A stretch of DNA of 64,000 bases from Emticicia aquatica (GCF_923079645.1 NZ_CAKLPY010000001.1:434001-498000); one strand, 5' to 3'; shown: positions 1 through 9,182, numbered from the stretch's first letter. The notes: generated by a model not told the origin, from the sequence alone. A program made the numbers and translations.

Positions 1-54
1 ATATTAAAGTAACCCGAAAAATCACTTCCAACACCCCCCACAAAGGAGATTCAC

Positions 55-195
55 CTAGTTATTAGGAAGGCAAAAATGCTCATTTATGGAGGGGTTGGAG
101 TGACCATTACGATGTCCCATATTTCTAATCGAAATAATCGTACCAATCGCAACCAAAGTGTAACCACTGATACCTAAATGCTGATTTTTGGACAC
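55..195 (-). CDS. tiny membrane-type hypothetical protein (46 aa, GTG start)
   Basis: A minus-strand frame opens with GTG at 195 (MSKNQHLG...) and stops at 55-57. It reads like real protein: a basic polar start, one hydrophobic stretch (ISGYTLVAIGTIISI, residues 9-23) and a polar tail. Upstream in the same frame the reading stays open with lysine-rich sequence but has no ATG. An ATG at 239-241 would join this frame if the run of nine A (230-238, T on the coding strand) were one base shorter, which would give a protein of about 61 residues. I do not recognise a family. The plus-strand frame 13-177 over the same bases also lacks stops but reads less naturally. Existence of the gene is an inference; confidence is low. 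Confidence 0.33.
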   Translation of the reverse strand: MSKNQHLGISGYTLVAIGTIISIRNMGHRNGHSNPSINEHFCLPNN

Positions 196-376
196 TGTGA
201 TTTTAGGGTTTTTCCCTTTTTCTTTTAAGAAAAAAAAACATTCAATTAAAAAAGATTACTTTGACACCATTGGATAATTTTTTAGGAAAATTCAAAATAA
301 TCGTCAAATTAAATCCTTGAAAATTTGTAAATTTATCAATGAAAATAAATAAATTATTCAGCGGTAGCAATGTAAA

Positions 377-439
377 ATGCCAATCAAATTGGCATAGATT
401 TTGATAAAACTGACCAATTTATGTGCAATCAAATTGTAC
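377..439. promoter_or_regulatory. pair of palindromic boxes sharing CAATCAAATTG
   Basis: ATGCCAATcaaATTGGCAT (377-395) is a perfect inverted repeat with 8-base arms. A second copy, GTGCAATcaaATTGTAC (423-439), has one arm mismatch. The shared core CAATCAAATTG lies at 381-391 and 426-436, exactly 45 bases apart. The pair sits in the gap between the divergent small genes at 195 and 461, which suggests an operator for one or both. The regulator is unknown. Confidence 0.45.
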
Positions 440-460
440 TATTCTAATAAAAAGTAAAAA

Positions 461-682
461 ATGAAAACGGCTGCAAAAACAACCCTCAATTCAATGGAAG
501 AAGTATTGCTCGAAATCAATACTTTAATTGAACAACAGGAAAAAGAAGATTATGCAAAAATTTTTATGGTTAGAAGAAACCTAAGCCTTACTTATGAGTC
601 GAATTATTACTTAGAAATAATGAACGTTACGACAACAATTGGCTCAAGAACAAATGTTTGGAACGCCGAAGTTACGCTTTAA
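461..682 (+). CDS. small hypothetical protein (73 aa)
   Basis: Begins MKTAAKTTLNSMEEVLLEI and has no signal peptide or membrane segment. The first half is acidic and helical; residues 8-32 could form a short coiled coil. I recognise no family. It lies just downstream of two palindromic boxes sharing CAATCAAATTG (377-439), so it may be controlled by a dimeric repressor. It runs into the GNAT gene on the other strand, their ends overlapping by four bases (679-682). Function unknown; the frame is convincing because codon use matches the neighbours and it fills the interval neatly. Confidence 0.55.
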   Translation: MKTAAKTTLNSMEEVLLEINTLIEQQEKEDYAKIFMVRRNLSLTYESNYYLEIMNVTTTIGSRTNVWNAEVTL

Positions 683-1149
683 GGCAGCCGAAGCTCCATT
701 TCGTCACTTGTAGAACGAAATCCAAATTTTTCGTAAACGGGTCTTCCGTCGTCAGAAGCATGAAGTGAAATGCGTTTATATCCCCGACTGATTGCTTCTT
801 GTAAAATACAATTAAATATTTGCTTCCCGATTCCTTTTCCTCTCCACTTTGGAAGCGTGTAAATATTCAGAATATAAGCAATTTTTCCATCAATTAGCGT
901 GAAACCAGGTGTAATTTGAAAAAAACACAAGCCGCTCGTTGCTACAATTTCGTTATTATTGACCGCCAACCACGCCACAAATTCATCATTTTGCATACTT
1001 TTATACAAATATTCACGAAGAGAAGTTTTCAACTCCTCTTCGCTATATTGTCGTGTTTCTGCTGCTTGAACTTCTTTCAAAAAATCAATTCTAAGTCGAA
1101 CCAATTCGTCAAGGTCATTTAAATAGGCTTTACGGAAAGATGTGGTCAT
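679..1149 (-). CDS. GNAT family N-acetyltransferase
   Basis: A 156-residue single-domain protein of usual GNAT length. The acetyl-CoA pyrophosphate loop is visible as RGKGIG (residues 103-108) after the strand AYILNIYTLP, and the C-terminal part ends with the typical VYEKFGF motif before the last strand. It should transfer an acetyl group to a small-molecule or peptide amine; the substrate cannot be read from sequence. It starts eight bases after the stop of the nucleotidyltransferase gene on the same strand, so the two are probably co-transcribed. Confidence 0.85.
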   Translation of the reverse strand: MTTSFRKAYLNDLDELVRLRIDFLKEVQAAETRQYSEEELKTSLREYLYKSMQNDEFVAWLAVNNNEIVATSGLCFFQITPGFTLIDGKIAYILNIYTLPKWRGKGIGKQIFNCILQEAISRGYKRISLHASDDGRPVYEKFGFRSTSDEMELRLP

Positions 1150-1157
1150 ATTAATAA

Positions 1158-2045
1158 TTAATAAAGTCCAGCGTTTGATAATTTTTGTAAAGCTTCCATA
1201 ACCGTTGGTTTATCTTCGGGATAAGTAACGCCAAACCATTCGGATTCATTTGAGAATACCTTACATTTGCCCAAACCATTTTGGATTAAATGTGTCATTA
1301 CATTCGGAATATAAAATTCGGCTTTCGGCGAATCAATATTTTTTGATGAATATTCCTTAAACATTTCGTTGATTACTGGAAAAACATTCGGCATAAATCC
1401 CCAAAAATTCATCGAAACTGGTGTGTTTTCAGCTAATTCTGTTAATTTATCTCCTTCTTCAAATACAATGGTATTATCGGCTTGACGATAGATTTTTGTT
1501 CGCTCGGTAACAACTTTCAAAAAACCATTTTCATCCAATTCACATACGCCTCTCGATACAGAACCATTTTCTGATAAGGTATTTTTGATTTGATAACCCA
1601 CCATCGCATGACAAGTTTCGTCGGCGTTGTTTGAAAGAAAATCAGCCATAATCTTGAATCCTTCGTAGCCATAAAAGTCATCTGCATTGATAACCGCAAA
1701 CGGTGTGTTGGTTTGTTCCCATGCACACAAAACAGCGTGTCCTGTTCCCCAAGGTTTAGTTCTTTCAACCGCTCCTAATTCGCTCGGAACATATCTCTGA
1801 ACACCTTGAATGGCAAAATCGTAGTCAATTTTTCCATCTAGCTTAGGCCCAAATATTTCTTGAAAATCATTTTTTAATTCTTCTCTAATGATAAATACGA
1901 TTTTCCCAAAACCAGCTTTTATAGCGTCATAAAGAGAATAATCAATGATAGTTTCGCCATTTGGACCAAATTTGTCCAATTGTTTGATGCCACCGTATCG
2001 GCTACCCATCCCTGCGGCTAAAATAAGAAGTGTTGGTTTTGACAT
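1158..2045 (-). CDS. sugar-nucleotide pyrophosphorylase-like nucleotidyltransferase
   Basis: A cytoplasmic NTP-transferase of 295 residues. The N-terminal signature AAGMGSRYGGIKQ (10-22) is the glycine-rich NTP-binding loop, and VINADDFYGYE carries the metal-binding Asp of the Rossmann-like fold. Such enzymes couple a sugar 1-phosphate to NTP to make an NDP-sugar. This variant is common in Bacteroidota and its sugar is not known; no hexapeptide acyltransferase domain follows. The ATG at 2045 is the only good start. It heads a probable two-gene unit with the GNAT gene. Confidence 0.8.
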   Translation of the reverse strand: MSKPTLLILAAGMGSRYGGIKQLDKFGPNGETIIDYSLYDAIKAGFGKIVFIIREELKNDFQEIFGPKLDGKIDYDFAIQGVQRYVPSELGAVERTKPWGTGHAVLCAWEQTNTPFAVINADDFYGYEGFKIMADFLSNNADETCHAMVGYQIKNTLSENGSVSRGVCELDENGFLKVVTERTKIYRQADNTIVFEEGDKLTELAENTPVSMNFWGFMPNVFPVINEMFKEYSSKNIDSPKAEFYIPNVMTHLIQNGLGKCKVFSNESEWFGVTYPEDKPTVMEALQKLSNAGLY

Positions 2046-2127
2046 GTATTCTTCGATTTGATATTATTTTTTCGCAAATTTACAAAACACTTTTTGGACT
2101 GTTAGAAAAACTTTGATTAATAATAAT

Positions 2128-2157
2128 TGTATAATCGACACTTAATCTATAATTTTG
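2128..2157 (+). promoter_or_regulatory. Bacteroidota-type promoter for the PA14-like gene
   Basis: TTG (2128-2130) lies 19 bases before TAATTTTG (2150-2157), matching the TTTG-N19-TANNTTTG pattern of the primary sigma factor in this phylum. The start codon at 2182 is 25 bases further on. Confidence 0.6.
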
Positions 2158-2181
2158 CTTAACATCTAATCAATTCGGACT

Positions 2182-3864
2182 ATGTATCTACGTTTTTTAG
2201 CATATTTTATGCTGTTTTGTGCTTCTTTGCAAAGCTATGCACAAGGTTTTTCGATGAACAAATTACCACTTGATAATTGGGATTTGGGCAATTGGAAACA
2301 AGTTGAATCTGTAAGTAATCCTTTTTCAAAAAAAGCGGCTGTTATTGCAGGAAACAATTTTTTGTTTGCTAATACGACAGGTAAAATGACGTCAAAACTG
2401 ACTACTGCAGATGCAAAAGTGAGGTTTGATTTCATGCTTGGCAATAATAGCGAGGCAATTTTTTATGTACAAGGAAAACATGCCATACTTTTGAGTAATA
2501 TTCGTCCGAGCGGAGCAATTATCACTAAAGATGGTGGGTTAAAATTGCCCAATCAAAATGCTAACAGAACGGCTGGACTTTGGCAAACATTGGAGTTGAC
2601 TTTCTCGGAAGCGGCATTTGGAAATGCTCTTATTCTCGAAAAAGTTACTTTAAATGATGTTTTGATTCATCAAGGTTATGTTTTACCTTCAGAAGGAAAA
2701 AACGAAGGGCCAATTGTGTTTGAAAATAAAGCAGGAAGCGTAGCAATTAAAGACTTTGAATACCTGAAATATAGCAAAGAAACGCCTTTGAAATTGAGTG
2801 GACTAAGCTACAAACTATACGAAACTTACGATTGGGACAAGCAATTTGCAAAAAAGAAAACAATGCCGAATGATTCAGGAGTTGCCGAAGAATTAACTAA
2901 AGATTTTGGTGTTGGATTAAGCCGTTTTTTGTTGGTTTTTAAAGGAACTTTGGAAGTTGAAAAAGATGGAAGTTATTCATTAATAGCTGATTACGCAGGA
3001 AAAGGAGCAGTAAGTGTTGATGGAAAAGAATTATTGCCAATGATTGATGAAAGCTACCGCAAACCAAGAATTTCGTATGTAAATTTGACAAAAGGCAAGC
3101 ACGCCATAGAAATTCAGTATATAAAAGTTTGGTGGAAACCTGAATTAGGATTATTTGCAGCTGGCCCCGAAATCAGACCTTATGCACTTCATTCAGAAAC
3201 TTCATTGCCAACACCTCAAGCAGTTGGTGAAATTTCCATAACGCCAAAAAATGACATCGAAATGGTACGTTCATTTGTGATGTTTGATGGAAAAAAACGT
3301 ACTCATGCCATTTCAATTGGTAGCTCTAAAGGGGCTCATTTTTCTTATGATTTAGACCAAGCCGCTTTACTTTACGCTTGGCGAGGTGATTTTGCAGATG
3401 TAACCGAAATGTTTCATGAACGCGGCGAACCACAACTTTTAGAGTCAAAAGGAGTTCGAACTAAGTTTTCTGGAAAACCTTCGATAGCCGTTTTACCCGA
3501 TTTGAATACTGCAATGCCAGATGAATTGGATGCTTACAAAGATTTAATTTTCAAAGGCTACTCTCTTGATAATGAAGGTTTACCAACTTTTAAATATCAG
3601 TACAGTGGCTCAGAAATTTCGCAAAAAATATCACCAAATGCAGCAGGTATTTCAGTTGTAATTGCAGCCAATGGCGGTTCAAATTTATATTACAAATTAG
3701 CTGAAGGAAAAACCATTTCATTGATTGAAAAAGGTAGATATTTGGTTGATAATCAGTATATTATATTGGATGCAAAAGCAAAGCCAATTATTAGAAATTC
3801 AAAAAATGGGCAAGAAATTATTCTTCCATTAGTTGGTACAATTTCTTATGCAGTTTCTTGGTAA
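2182..3864 (+). CDS. secreted DUF1080-like / PA14-like protein
   Basis: A 560-residue exported protein with a clear signal peptide (cleavage after SYAQ, about residue 21). Residues about 25-200 resemble the laminin-G-like DUF1080 fold, and about 210-335 resemble a PA14 carbohydrate-binding domain (KGTLEVEKDGSYSLIADY; GKHAIEIQYIKVWW). The rest continues into a domain I cannot name. The gene ends 79 bases before the sorbosone-dehydrogenase/azurin gene and the pair is probably one unit. I infer a periplasmic or surface role in handling sugars for the downstream oxidoreductase. No catalytic residues can be assigned. Confidence 0.6.
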   Translation: MYLRFLAYFMLFCASLQSYAQGFSMNKLPLDNWDLGNWKQVESVSNPFSKKAAVIAGNNFLFANTTGKMTSKLTTADAKVRFDFMLGNNSEAIFYVQGKHAILLSNIRPSGAIITKDGGLKLPNQNANRTAGLWQTLELTFSEAAFGNALILEKVTLNDVLIHQGYVLPSEGKNEGPIVFENKAGSVAIKDFEYLKYSKETPLKLSGLSYKLYETYDWDKQFAKKKTMPNDSGVAEELTKDFGVGLSRFLLVFKGTLEVEKDGSYSLIADYAGKGAVSVDGKELLPMIDESYRKPRISYVNLTKGKHAIEIQYIKVWWKPELGLFAAGPEIRPYALHSETSLPTPQAVGEISITPKNDIEMVRSFVMFDGKKRTHAISIGSSKGAHFSYDLDQAALLYAWRGDFADVTEMFHERGEPQLLESKGVRTKFSGKPSIAVLPDLNTAMPDELDAYKDLIFKGYSLDNEGLPTFKYQYSGSEISQKISPNAAGISVVIAANGGSNLYYKLAEGKTISLIEKGRYLVDNQYIILDAKAKPIIRNSKNGQEIILPLVGTISYAVSW

Positions 3865-3943
3865 AATTCAAATTAATTTATCGTTGACAATAAAACGAAG
3901 TTGACGATAGACTATTTACAAAATATTCAATCAAAATAGAAAG

Positions 3944-5968
3944 ATGAAAAAAATATTCAGTCAAGCGGTTTTTCGTAGAGCGGCATTCCTCTTGTTTTTA
4001 ATCGTTGGTTTATTGGGAGCCAATGCCCAAAATAGACCTTTAGTAGAAGAAGATTTCTATCGAATTGTTACATTGCCTGTTCCCGAAGGAGTGCAGCTCG
4101 AAGTGGGTGGTTTGGCCGTTATGCCCGATGGCCGTTTGGGCGTTTCTACTCGACGTGGCGATGTTTGGTTGGTCTCAAATCCTTATATGAAGAATGGTAC
4201 ACCGCCAACCTATAAGCGTTTTGCTTCTGGTTTGCATGAGTCATTAGGCTTGGCTTATATTAAAGGAAATTTGTGGGCAACTCAGCGTGGTGAAGTTACA
4301 ATTTTGAAAGATAATAATGCCGATGAAGTAGCTGACGAATATGAAGCTTTTTATAAATTTCCATTGTCAGGGAATTACCATGAATATTCATATGGCCCAG
4401 TTGTTTTACCTGATAATGACATGATTTATACATTAAATCTAGGCTGGGAAGGAAAAGGGGTGAGTTTGTCAAAATGGCGTGGATGGATGTTGAAAATTTC
4501 TCCTGACGGTAAAATGACTCCTTGGGCAACTGGATTACGTTCTCCAGCGGGTTTTGGAGCTTTGAAAAATGGTGATATTTTTTATACCGAAAATCAAGGC
4601 GATTGGGTTGGCTCAGGCCGAATGACTCACCTTGAAAAAGGTGATTTCGCAGGAAATCCTTCGGGTTTACGTTGGACTTCGGAAGAAGGGTCGCCTTTGA
4701 GCATTAAACCAACCGATGTGCCAGATACTGGCGAGCCACTATATGAGGTTGCGAAGCGTTTTCCGAGTATCAAAATTCCTGCGGTTTGGTTTCCCCATAC
4801 TTTAATGGGTATTTCGACAGCAGATATTATTGAAGATACTTTTGGTGGAAAATTTGGCCCATTTGAAGGACAATTATTTGTTGGCGACCAAGGTCACAGC
4901 AAAATTATGCGAGTTTATTTAGAGAAAATCAATGGTAAATATCAAGGAATTTGTTTTCCATTTCGTGAAGGTTTTCAATCTGGAATTTTGCGAATGCGTT
5001 GGGGACTTGACGCTTCAATGTTTGTAGGAATGACCAGTCGAGGTTGGTCTTCAACAGGCAAAGATGAGTTTGGTTTACAGCGTTTAGAATGGACTGGAAA
5101 GATGCCTTTTGAGATGAAAACTGTCAAATCGATGACCGATGGTTTTTTGATTGAATTTACGCAACCTGTCAGCAAAGCAACCGCAAAAGCTCTTGAATCA
5201 TACCAAGTAAATAGTTTTACCTATAAATACCATCATAATTATGGTAGCCCAATTATAAATGCTAAAAAGCTGAAAATCAAAGGGATACAAGTTTCAGAAG
5301 ATAGTATGAGTGTACGTTTGGCTGTTGATTCTTTACGTTTGGGTTATATCCATGAACTTCGTTTAGAAGGTGTCAAAAGTTCTACTAATCGACCACTTTT
5401 GCACACTTTTGGCTATTATACTTTAAATAATATCAATTCTGAAGCAGCCCCAATGGATTTAACAAAATATGCTGTGGTGGAGAAAAAAGAAGTTGAAAAC
5501 GCTCATGATGTACATAAAATGTCAGGAATGTCGAAGGGTACAAATGTAGCATCTGCCAAAAGAGTCAATGAAATGCCTGCCGATTGGAATGGTAAAGTTG
5601 ACCAAACGCTTTCGGTCGGAACAAAGCCTGGTTTAAAGTTTGATGTGACTAAGTTTCAGGTAAAAGCTGGTAGCAAAATTCGTTTGATATTCAATAATAA
5701 TGATGATATGCTGCATAATTTGGTAATTGTAAAGCCAAAAACTGTTACCAAGGTTGGCGAAGCAGCATTTTTGATGGGTCTTGAAGGCGAGGCAAAAGCG
5801 TACGTTCCAGCCCTCGATGAAGTACTTTTTCATACAGGTTTGATGCAGCCTGAAAGTCAAGAAATTATTTATTTTGAAGCTCCAAGCACACCTGGAGATT
5901 ATACGTTTGTTTGTACTTATCCTGGTCATTATACGCTTATGCAAGGGATAATAAAAGTGGTTAAATAA
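3944..5968 (+). CDS. sorbosone/glucose dehydrogenase-like protein fused to an azurin-type copper domain
   Basis: An exported protein of 674 residues (signal peptide ending GANAQ, about residue 29). Residues about 40-400 form a beta-propeller like that of sorbosone/PQQ sugar dehydrogenases (GGLAVMPDGRLGVSTRRGDVW; LRSPAGFGALKNGDIFYTENQG). A linker domain follows. The last 110 residues are a cupredoxin with a complete azurin ligand set: His591, Cys657, His662 and Met666, with the exact C-x4-H-x3-M spacing. Such a fusion would pass electrons from oxidised substrate to copper within one chain. It follows the PA14-like gene and is 19 bases upstream of mcrC. The substrate is unknown. Confidence 0.75.
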   Translation: MKKIFSQAVFRRAAFLLFLIVGLLGANAQNRPLVEEDFYRIVTLPVPEGVQLEVGGLAVMPDGRLGVSTRRGDVWLVSNPYMKNGTPPTYKRFASGLHESLGLAYIKGNLWATQRGEVTILKDNNADEVADEYEAFYKFPLSGNYHEYSYGPVVLPDNDMIYTLNLGWEGKGVSLSKWRGWMLKISPDGKMTPWATGLRSPAGFGALKNGDIFYTENQGDWVGSGRMTHLEKGDFAGNPSGLRWTSEEGSPLSIKPTDVPDTGEPLYEVAKRFPSIKIPAVWFPHTLMGISTADIIEDTFGGKFGPFEGQLFVGDQGHSKIMRVYLEKINGKYQGICFPFREGFQSGILRMRWGLDASMFVGMTSRGWSSTGKDEFGLQRLEWTGKMPFEMKTVKSMTDGFLIEFTQPVSKATAKALESYQVNSFTYKYHHNYGSPIINAKKLKIKGIQVSEDSMSVRLAVDSLRLGYIHELRLEGVKSSTNRPLLHTFGYYTLNNINSEAAPMDLTKYAVVEKKEVENAHDVHKMSGMSKGTNVASAKRVNEMPADWNGKVDQTLSVGTKPGLKFDVTKFQVKAGSKIRLIFNNNDDMLHNLVIVKPKTVTKVGEAAFLMGLEGEAKAYVPALDEVLFHTGLMQPESQEIIYFEAPSTPGDYTFVCTYPGHYTLMQGIIKVVK

Positions 5969-5987
5969 TACTTTTATATTTCATAAA

Positions 5988-7265
5988 ATGCCACAAACAA
6001 TTTCCGAATTTGGAATCATCAAAAAAGCAAGTGATTATGATTTGCCCGATGATACATTTTCGGAAATTTTTGTTTCTGATAAAACCTTTTTAAGCCTTAA
6101 ATCGTTGGCTTTCTCTGGTGCTAATGATTTGATATTTAGTTATTTAACTCAAAAAGGAAAAGAACAGATTAGGGTTAAAAACTATGTTGGTCTGATTCAA
6201 ACTTCCAATGGAAAACAAATTGAAATTTTGCCTAAATCTACGGCAAATTCGCCCAAAGAAGCCCGCAAAATCTTGCTCAAAATGCTGCGAGTTTTGCCTA
6301 ATTCTCCTTATCAATCTTTATCAAATACTTTTCTGGAAGTTTGTCATTTACCACTTTTCGAGATTTTCGTAAATGTGTTTTTGCAAGAGTTAGAAAAACT
6401 ATTGTCACAAGGTTTAGGTAGAAATTTTGAACAGCAAGAATTAGATGAAGTTTTTGTAAAAGGAAAGATTTTAATAGCAGAAAACATTCGGCGAAATGTC
6501 ATTAATAAAGAACGATTTTATATCGCTTATGATGAATTTAAAGCTGATATTCCTGCAAACAGAATCCTCAAATATTGTTTACAAATACTTTATAGTCAGT
6601 ATTTTAATAGTAAAACTCAGCAACGAATATCAAAAAATATGAGTGTATTTGAAGAAGTGAGTTTGCCAACAAATATTGACCAAGATTTAAAACAATCAAT
6701 GCTGAAAAATCCACTTTTTGTTAGGTATGAAAAATTACTTAATTGGGCAAATGTATTTATAAAAGGCCATTCGTTTTTGCCTTTTGCAGGAAATAATCTT
6801 CAATTAGGTTTGTTATTTCCGATGGAGATTTTATTTGAAAATTACGTTGGAAAACTATTTAAAAAAAACTTTGCAGACAGTTTTCAAATTACATTGCAAG
6901 ATAAAGCTAAGTACTTGATTGATAGTCATTTAGAGAAACCTAAATTTCGATTAATTCCTGATATTGTACTTCAAAATGACAAACAAACTTTTGTGTTCGA
7001 TACAAAATGGAAACTGATTAATGCCACAAAACCTAAGCAAAATTATGGTATCGAACAATCTGATTTATACCAAATATATGCTTACGGCAAAAAGTACAAG
7101 GCTAAACAACTTTTTTTGATTTATCCAGCCAACGAAAACTTCAAAACGCCACTACAAGTATTTGATTATGAAGCTGATATGAGCCTACAAATTTTACCTT
7201 TCGATTTAAGCGGTGAAGTTAAGATTGAAATAGAGAAGATTAAGCAAATTTTTAAGGCTTCATAG
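5988..7265 (+). CDS. mcrC: McrC-like nuclease subunit of a McrBC restriction system
   Basis: A 425-residue protein with the McrC layout: an N-terminal scaffold part (VKNYVGLIQTSNGKQIEILPK) and a C-terminal PD-(D/E)xK nuclease, seen as PDIVL with Asp325 and FVFDTKWK with Asp338 and Lys340. McrC is the endonuclease subunit that acts with the GTPase McrB on modified DNA. Unusually, no McrB gene is adjacent: upstream is the azurin fusion (19-base gap) and downstream a GntP permease. The only McrB in the window is at 30071-31594 on the other strand. The active site is intact, so it is not an obvious relic. Confidence 0.82.
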   Translation: MPQTISEFGIIKKASDYDLPDDTFSEIFVSDKTFLSLKSLAFSGANDLIFSYLTQKGKEQIRVKNYVGLIQTSNGKQIEILPKSTANSPKEARKILLKMLRVLPNSPYQSLSNTFLEVCHLPLFEIFVNVFLQELEKLLSQGLGRNFEQQELDEVFVKGKILIAENIRRNVINKERFYIAYDEFKADIPANRILKYCLQILYSQYFNSKTQQRISKNMSVFEEVSLPTNIDQDLKQSMLKNPLFVRYEKLLNWANVFIKGHSFLPFAGNNLQLGLLFPMEILFENYVGKLFKKNFADSFQITLQDKAKYLIDSHLEKPKFRLIPDIVLQNDKQTFVFDTKWKLINATKPKQNYGIEQSDLYQIYAYGKKYKAKQLFLIYPANENFKTPLQVFDYEADMSLQILPFDLSGEVKIEIEKIKQIFKAS

Positions 7266-7338
7266 GTTTTATATTGATTGAACAATAGTTGATGAAAATT
7301 ATTATCTTGCATCATCATATTCAACCCTTCTATAAAAA

Positions 7339-8646
7339 ATGCCGATTTTACTTACCTTTTTGGCTATCTTGGCACTTGTTGTGCTGGTGGCTTATGTCAA
7401 ACTTGACACTTTTATCTCTTTCATTTTAGTTGCTATTGGTTTAGGAATTGCTACAGGAATGGACGTCACTGCCATCGGAAAATCCATTCAAACTGGTATT
7501 GGTGGTACTCTCGGAGATTTAATTTTAATCATTGGTTTTGGAGCAATGCTCGGTAAATTAGTAGCCGAAAGTGGTGCTGCTCAACGCATTACAGATGCTT
7601 TAATCAATGTTTTTGGTGAAAAATACTTGCAGTGGGGACTAGCTTTAGCAGGATTTATTATCGGTATTCCGCTGTTTTATAATGCAGGTTTTATCATAGT
7701 TGTTCCACTTATTTTTTCAATTGCTGCTTCAACAAAATTACCCATTCTTTATGTTGGAATGCCCATGCTGACTGCTCTTTCGGTGGCTCATGGATATTTA
7801 CCGCCGCATCCTTCGCCTGCTGCCATTGCAACCCAGCTAAAGGCTGATGTTGGTCAAACTTTGCTCTACGGAATTATTGTTGCAATTCCTGCAATCGCGA
7901 TAGCAGGGCCAATATTTGGACGTACTTTAAAGAAATATAAACCTCAAATTGATGGAAATTTGTTTGTAATTAAAGCTATTCCAAAAGAAAAACAACCAAG
8001 TTTAGCCATAAGCTTATTAGTTGCTTTAATGCCTGTTTTCTTACTGACTTTTACATCGTTTATTAAAAAGTTCTTCCCTGATAATCAGTTAATTAAACTC
8101 ATTTCGGAGCCTTATATTGGGATGTTGCTTTCGCTATTGTTGGCCATGTACTTGCTCGGAATCCGTCAAGGCGAAAACATCAAAACCGTTAGTAAACAAC
8201 TCGAGGAAGCCTTTAAAAGTAGTGCCGTAATTTTATTGATTATTGCAGGAGCAGGGGCTTTGAAACAAATTTTGAAAGATAGCGGAACAAGTGATTTTAT
8301 CGGACTGCAATTACAAGGTTTAGCTATTAATCCGCTAATTTTAGGTTGGGCGATGGCTGGCGTTTTACGTATTTGTGTTGGTTCGGCAACTATTGCAGGT
8401 TTGACAGCCGTTGGAATTTTGGCTCCGTTAATTCAACACCAAACAGGTATAAAGCCAGAGCTAATGGTTTTGTCAATTGGTGCAGGTAGCTTGATGTTTT
8501 CACACTTGAATGATGGAGGATTTTGGCTTTTCAAAGAATATTTCAATTTGTCAATAAAAGATACACTCAAAACTTGGACAGTTATGGAAACGATTGTTTC
8601 TGTGGTTGGACTGGTTGGGGTACTGATTTTGAATTTATTTGTGTAG
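7339..8646 (+). CDS. GntP family permease (gluconate:H+ symporter type)
   Basis: An integral inner-membrane protein of 435 residues, standard for GntP, with about 12 hydrophobic segments. Family signatures include LGDLILIIGFGAMLGKLVAESG (around residues 57-78) and the HGYLPPHPSP loop. GntP proteins import gluconate or related hydroxy and D-amino acids with protons. The genes behind it (RidA, YaeR-like, D-threonine-aldolase-like; gaps of 57, 17 and 56 bases) point to a D-amino acid or related compound rather than gluconate, but this is inference. No gluconate kinase is present. Confidence 0.85.
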   Translation: MPILLTFLAILALVVLVAYVKLDTFISFILVAIGLGIATGMDVTAIGKSIQTGIGGTLGDLILIIGFGAMLGKLVAESGAAQRITDALINVFGEKYLQWGLALAGFIIGIPLFYNAGFIIVVPLIFSIAASTKLPILYVGMPMLTALSVAHGYLPPHPSPAAIATQLKADVGQTLLYGIIVAIPAIAIAGPIFGRTLKKYKPQIDGNLFVIKAIPKEKQPSLAISLLVALMPVFLLTFTSFIKKFFPDNQLIKLISEPYIGMLLSLLLAMYLLGIRQGENIKTVSKQLEEAFKSSAVILLIIAGAGALKQILKDSGTSDFIGLQLQGLAINPLILGWAMAGVLRICVGSATIAGLTAVGILAPLIQHQTGIKPELMVLSIGAGSLMFSHLNDGGFWLFKEYFNLSIKDTLKTWTVMETIVSVVGLVGVLILNLFV

Positions 8647-8703
8647 AATTTTATCAAAAAATCGTTATTAATAGAATTTACAATATATTTCTCAACAAAA
8701 CTT

Positions 8704-9165
8704 ATGACAGCAGAAGAAAATTTCGCAAATCTAAATCTTGAATTACCTCCCGCACCAACTCCAATGGGTGTTTATAAACCTTGCTTAATCGTTGATAATT
8801 TTATCTATGTTTCAGGACATGGAACAGTACAAATGGATGGTTCTCGTATTATCGGTCGTATCGGTGAAGATATGGATATTGAAGCAGGAAAATTGGCTGC
8901 ACGACAAGTTGGACTAGCTATTTTATCGACATTGAAAGCTAATCTTGGTAGCCTCGACCGAATCAAAAGAGTAATAAAAGTACTAGGAATGGTCAATTGT
9001 ACGGCTGATTTTGAGCGTCATCCTTATGTAATTAATGGTTGTAGCGAGTTATTTGCTGCGGTTTGGGGAACTGAAAATGGTATCGGTGTTCGTTCGGCGG
9101 TTGGTTTTGGTTCTTTGCCCGAAAATATTCCTGTTGAAATAGAAGCAATGTTTGAATTAGCTTAA
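8704..9165 (+). CDS. RidA family deaminase-like protein
   Basis: A 153-residue cytoplasmic protein of the YjgF/YER057c/UK114 (Rid) family. It shows the family strand VDNFIYVSGHGTVQ, the helix IKRVIKVLGMVNCTADF and the end motif RSAVGFGSLPENIPVEIEA carrying the conserved Arg. Rid proteins hydrolyse reactive enamine or imine products of PLP enzymes. That fits its place between a permease and a PLP enzyme gene, where it would clear 2-aminoacrylate-like intermediates. It is longer than classical RidA (about 128) and closer to the YjgH-like side group. Confidence 0.85.
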   Translation: MTAEENFANLNLELPPAPTPMGVYKPCLIVDNFIYVSGHGTVQMDGSRIIGRIGEDMDIEAGKLAARQVGLAILSTLKANLGSLDRIKRVIKVLGMVNCTADFERHPYVINGCSELFAAVWGTENGIGVRSAVGFGSLPENIPVEIEAMFELA

Positions 9166-9182
9166 ATGATTTTCTGAAAAAT

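Noticed and set aside
13-177. Open plus-strand frame at the left edge as the tail of a gene
   Set aside because: A stop at 10-12 bounds it and its composition is less protein-like than the minus-strand frame over the same bases. No family was recognised.
7261-7338. TTG-N22-TATCTTG as the gntP promoter
   Set aside because: The -7 box lacks one T of TANNTTTG and the spacing is at the long limit; too weak to list.
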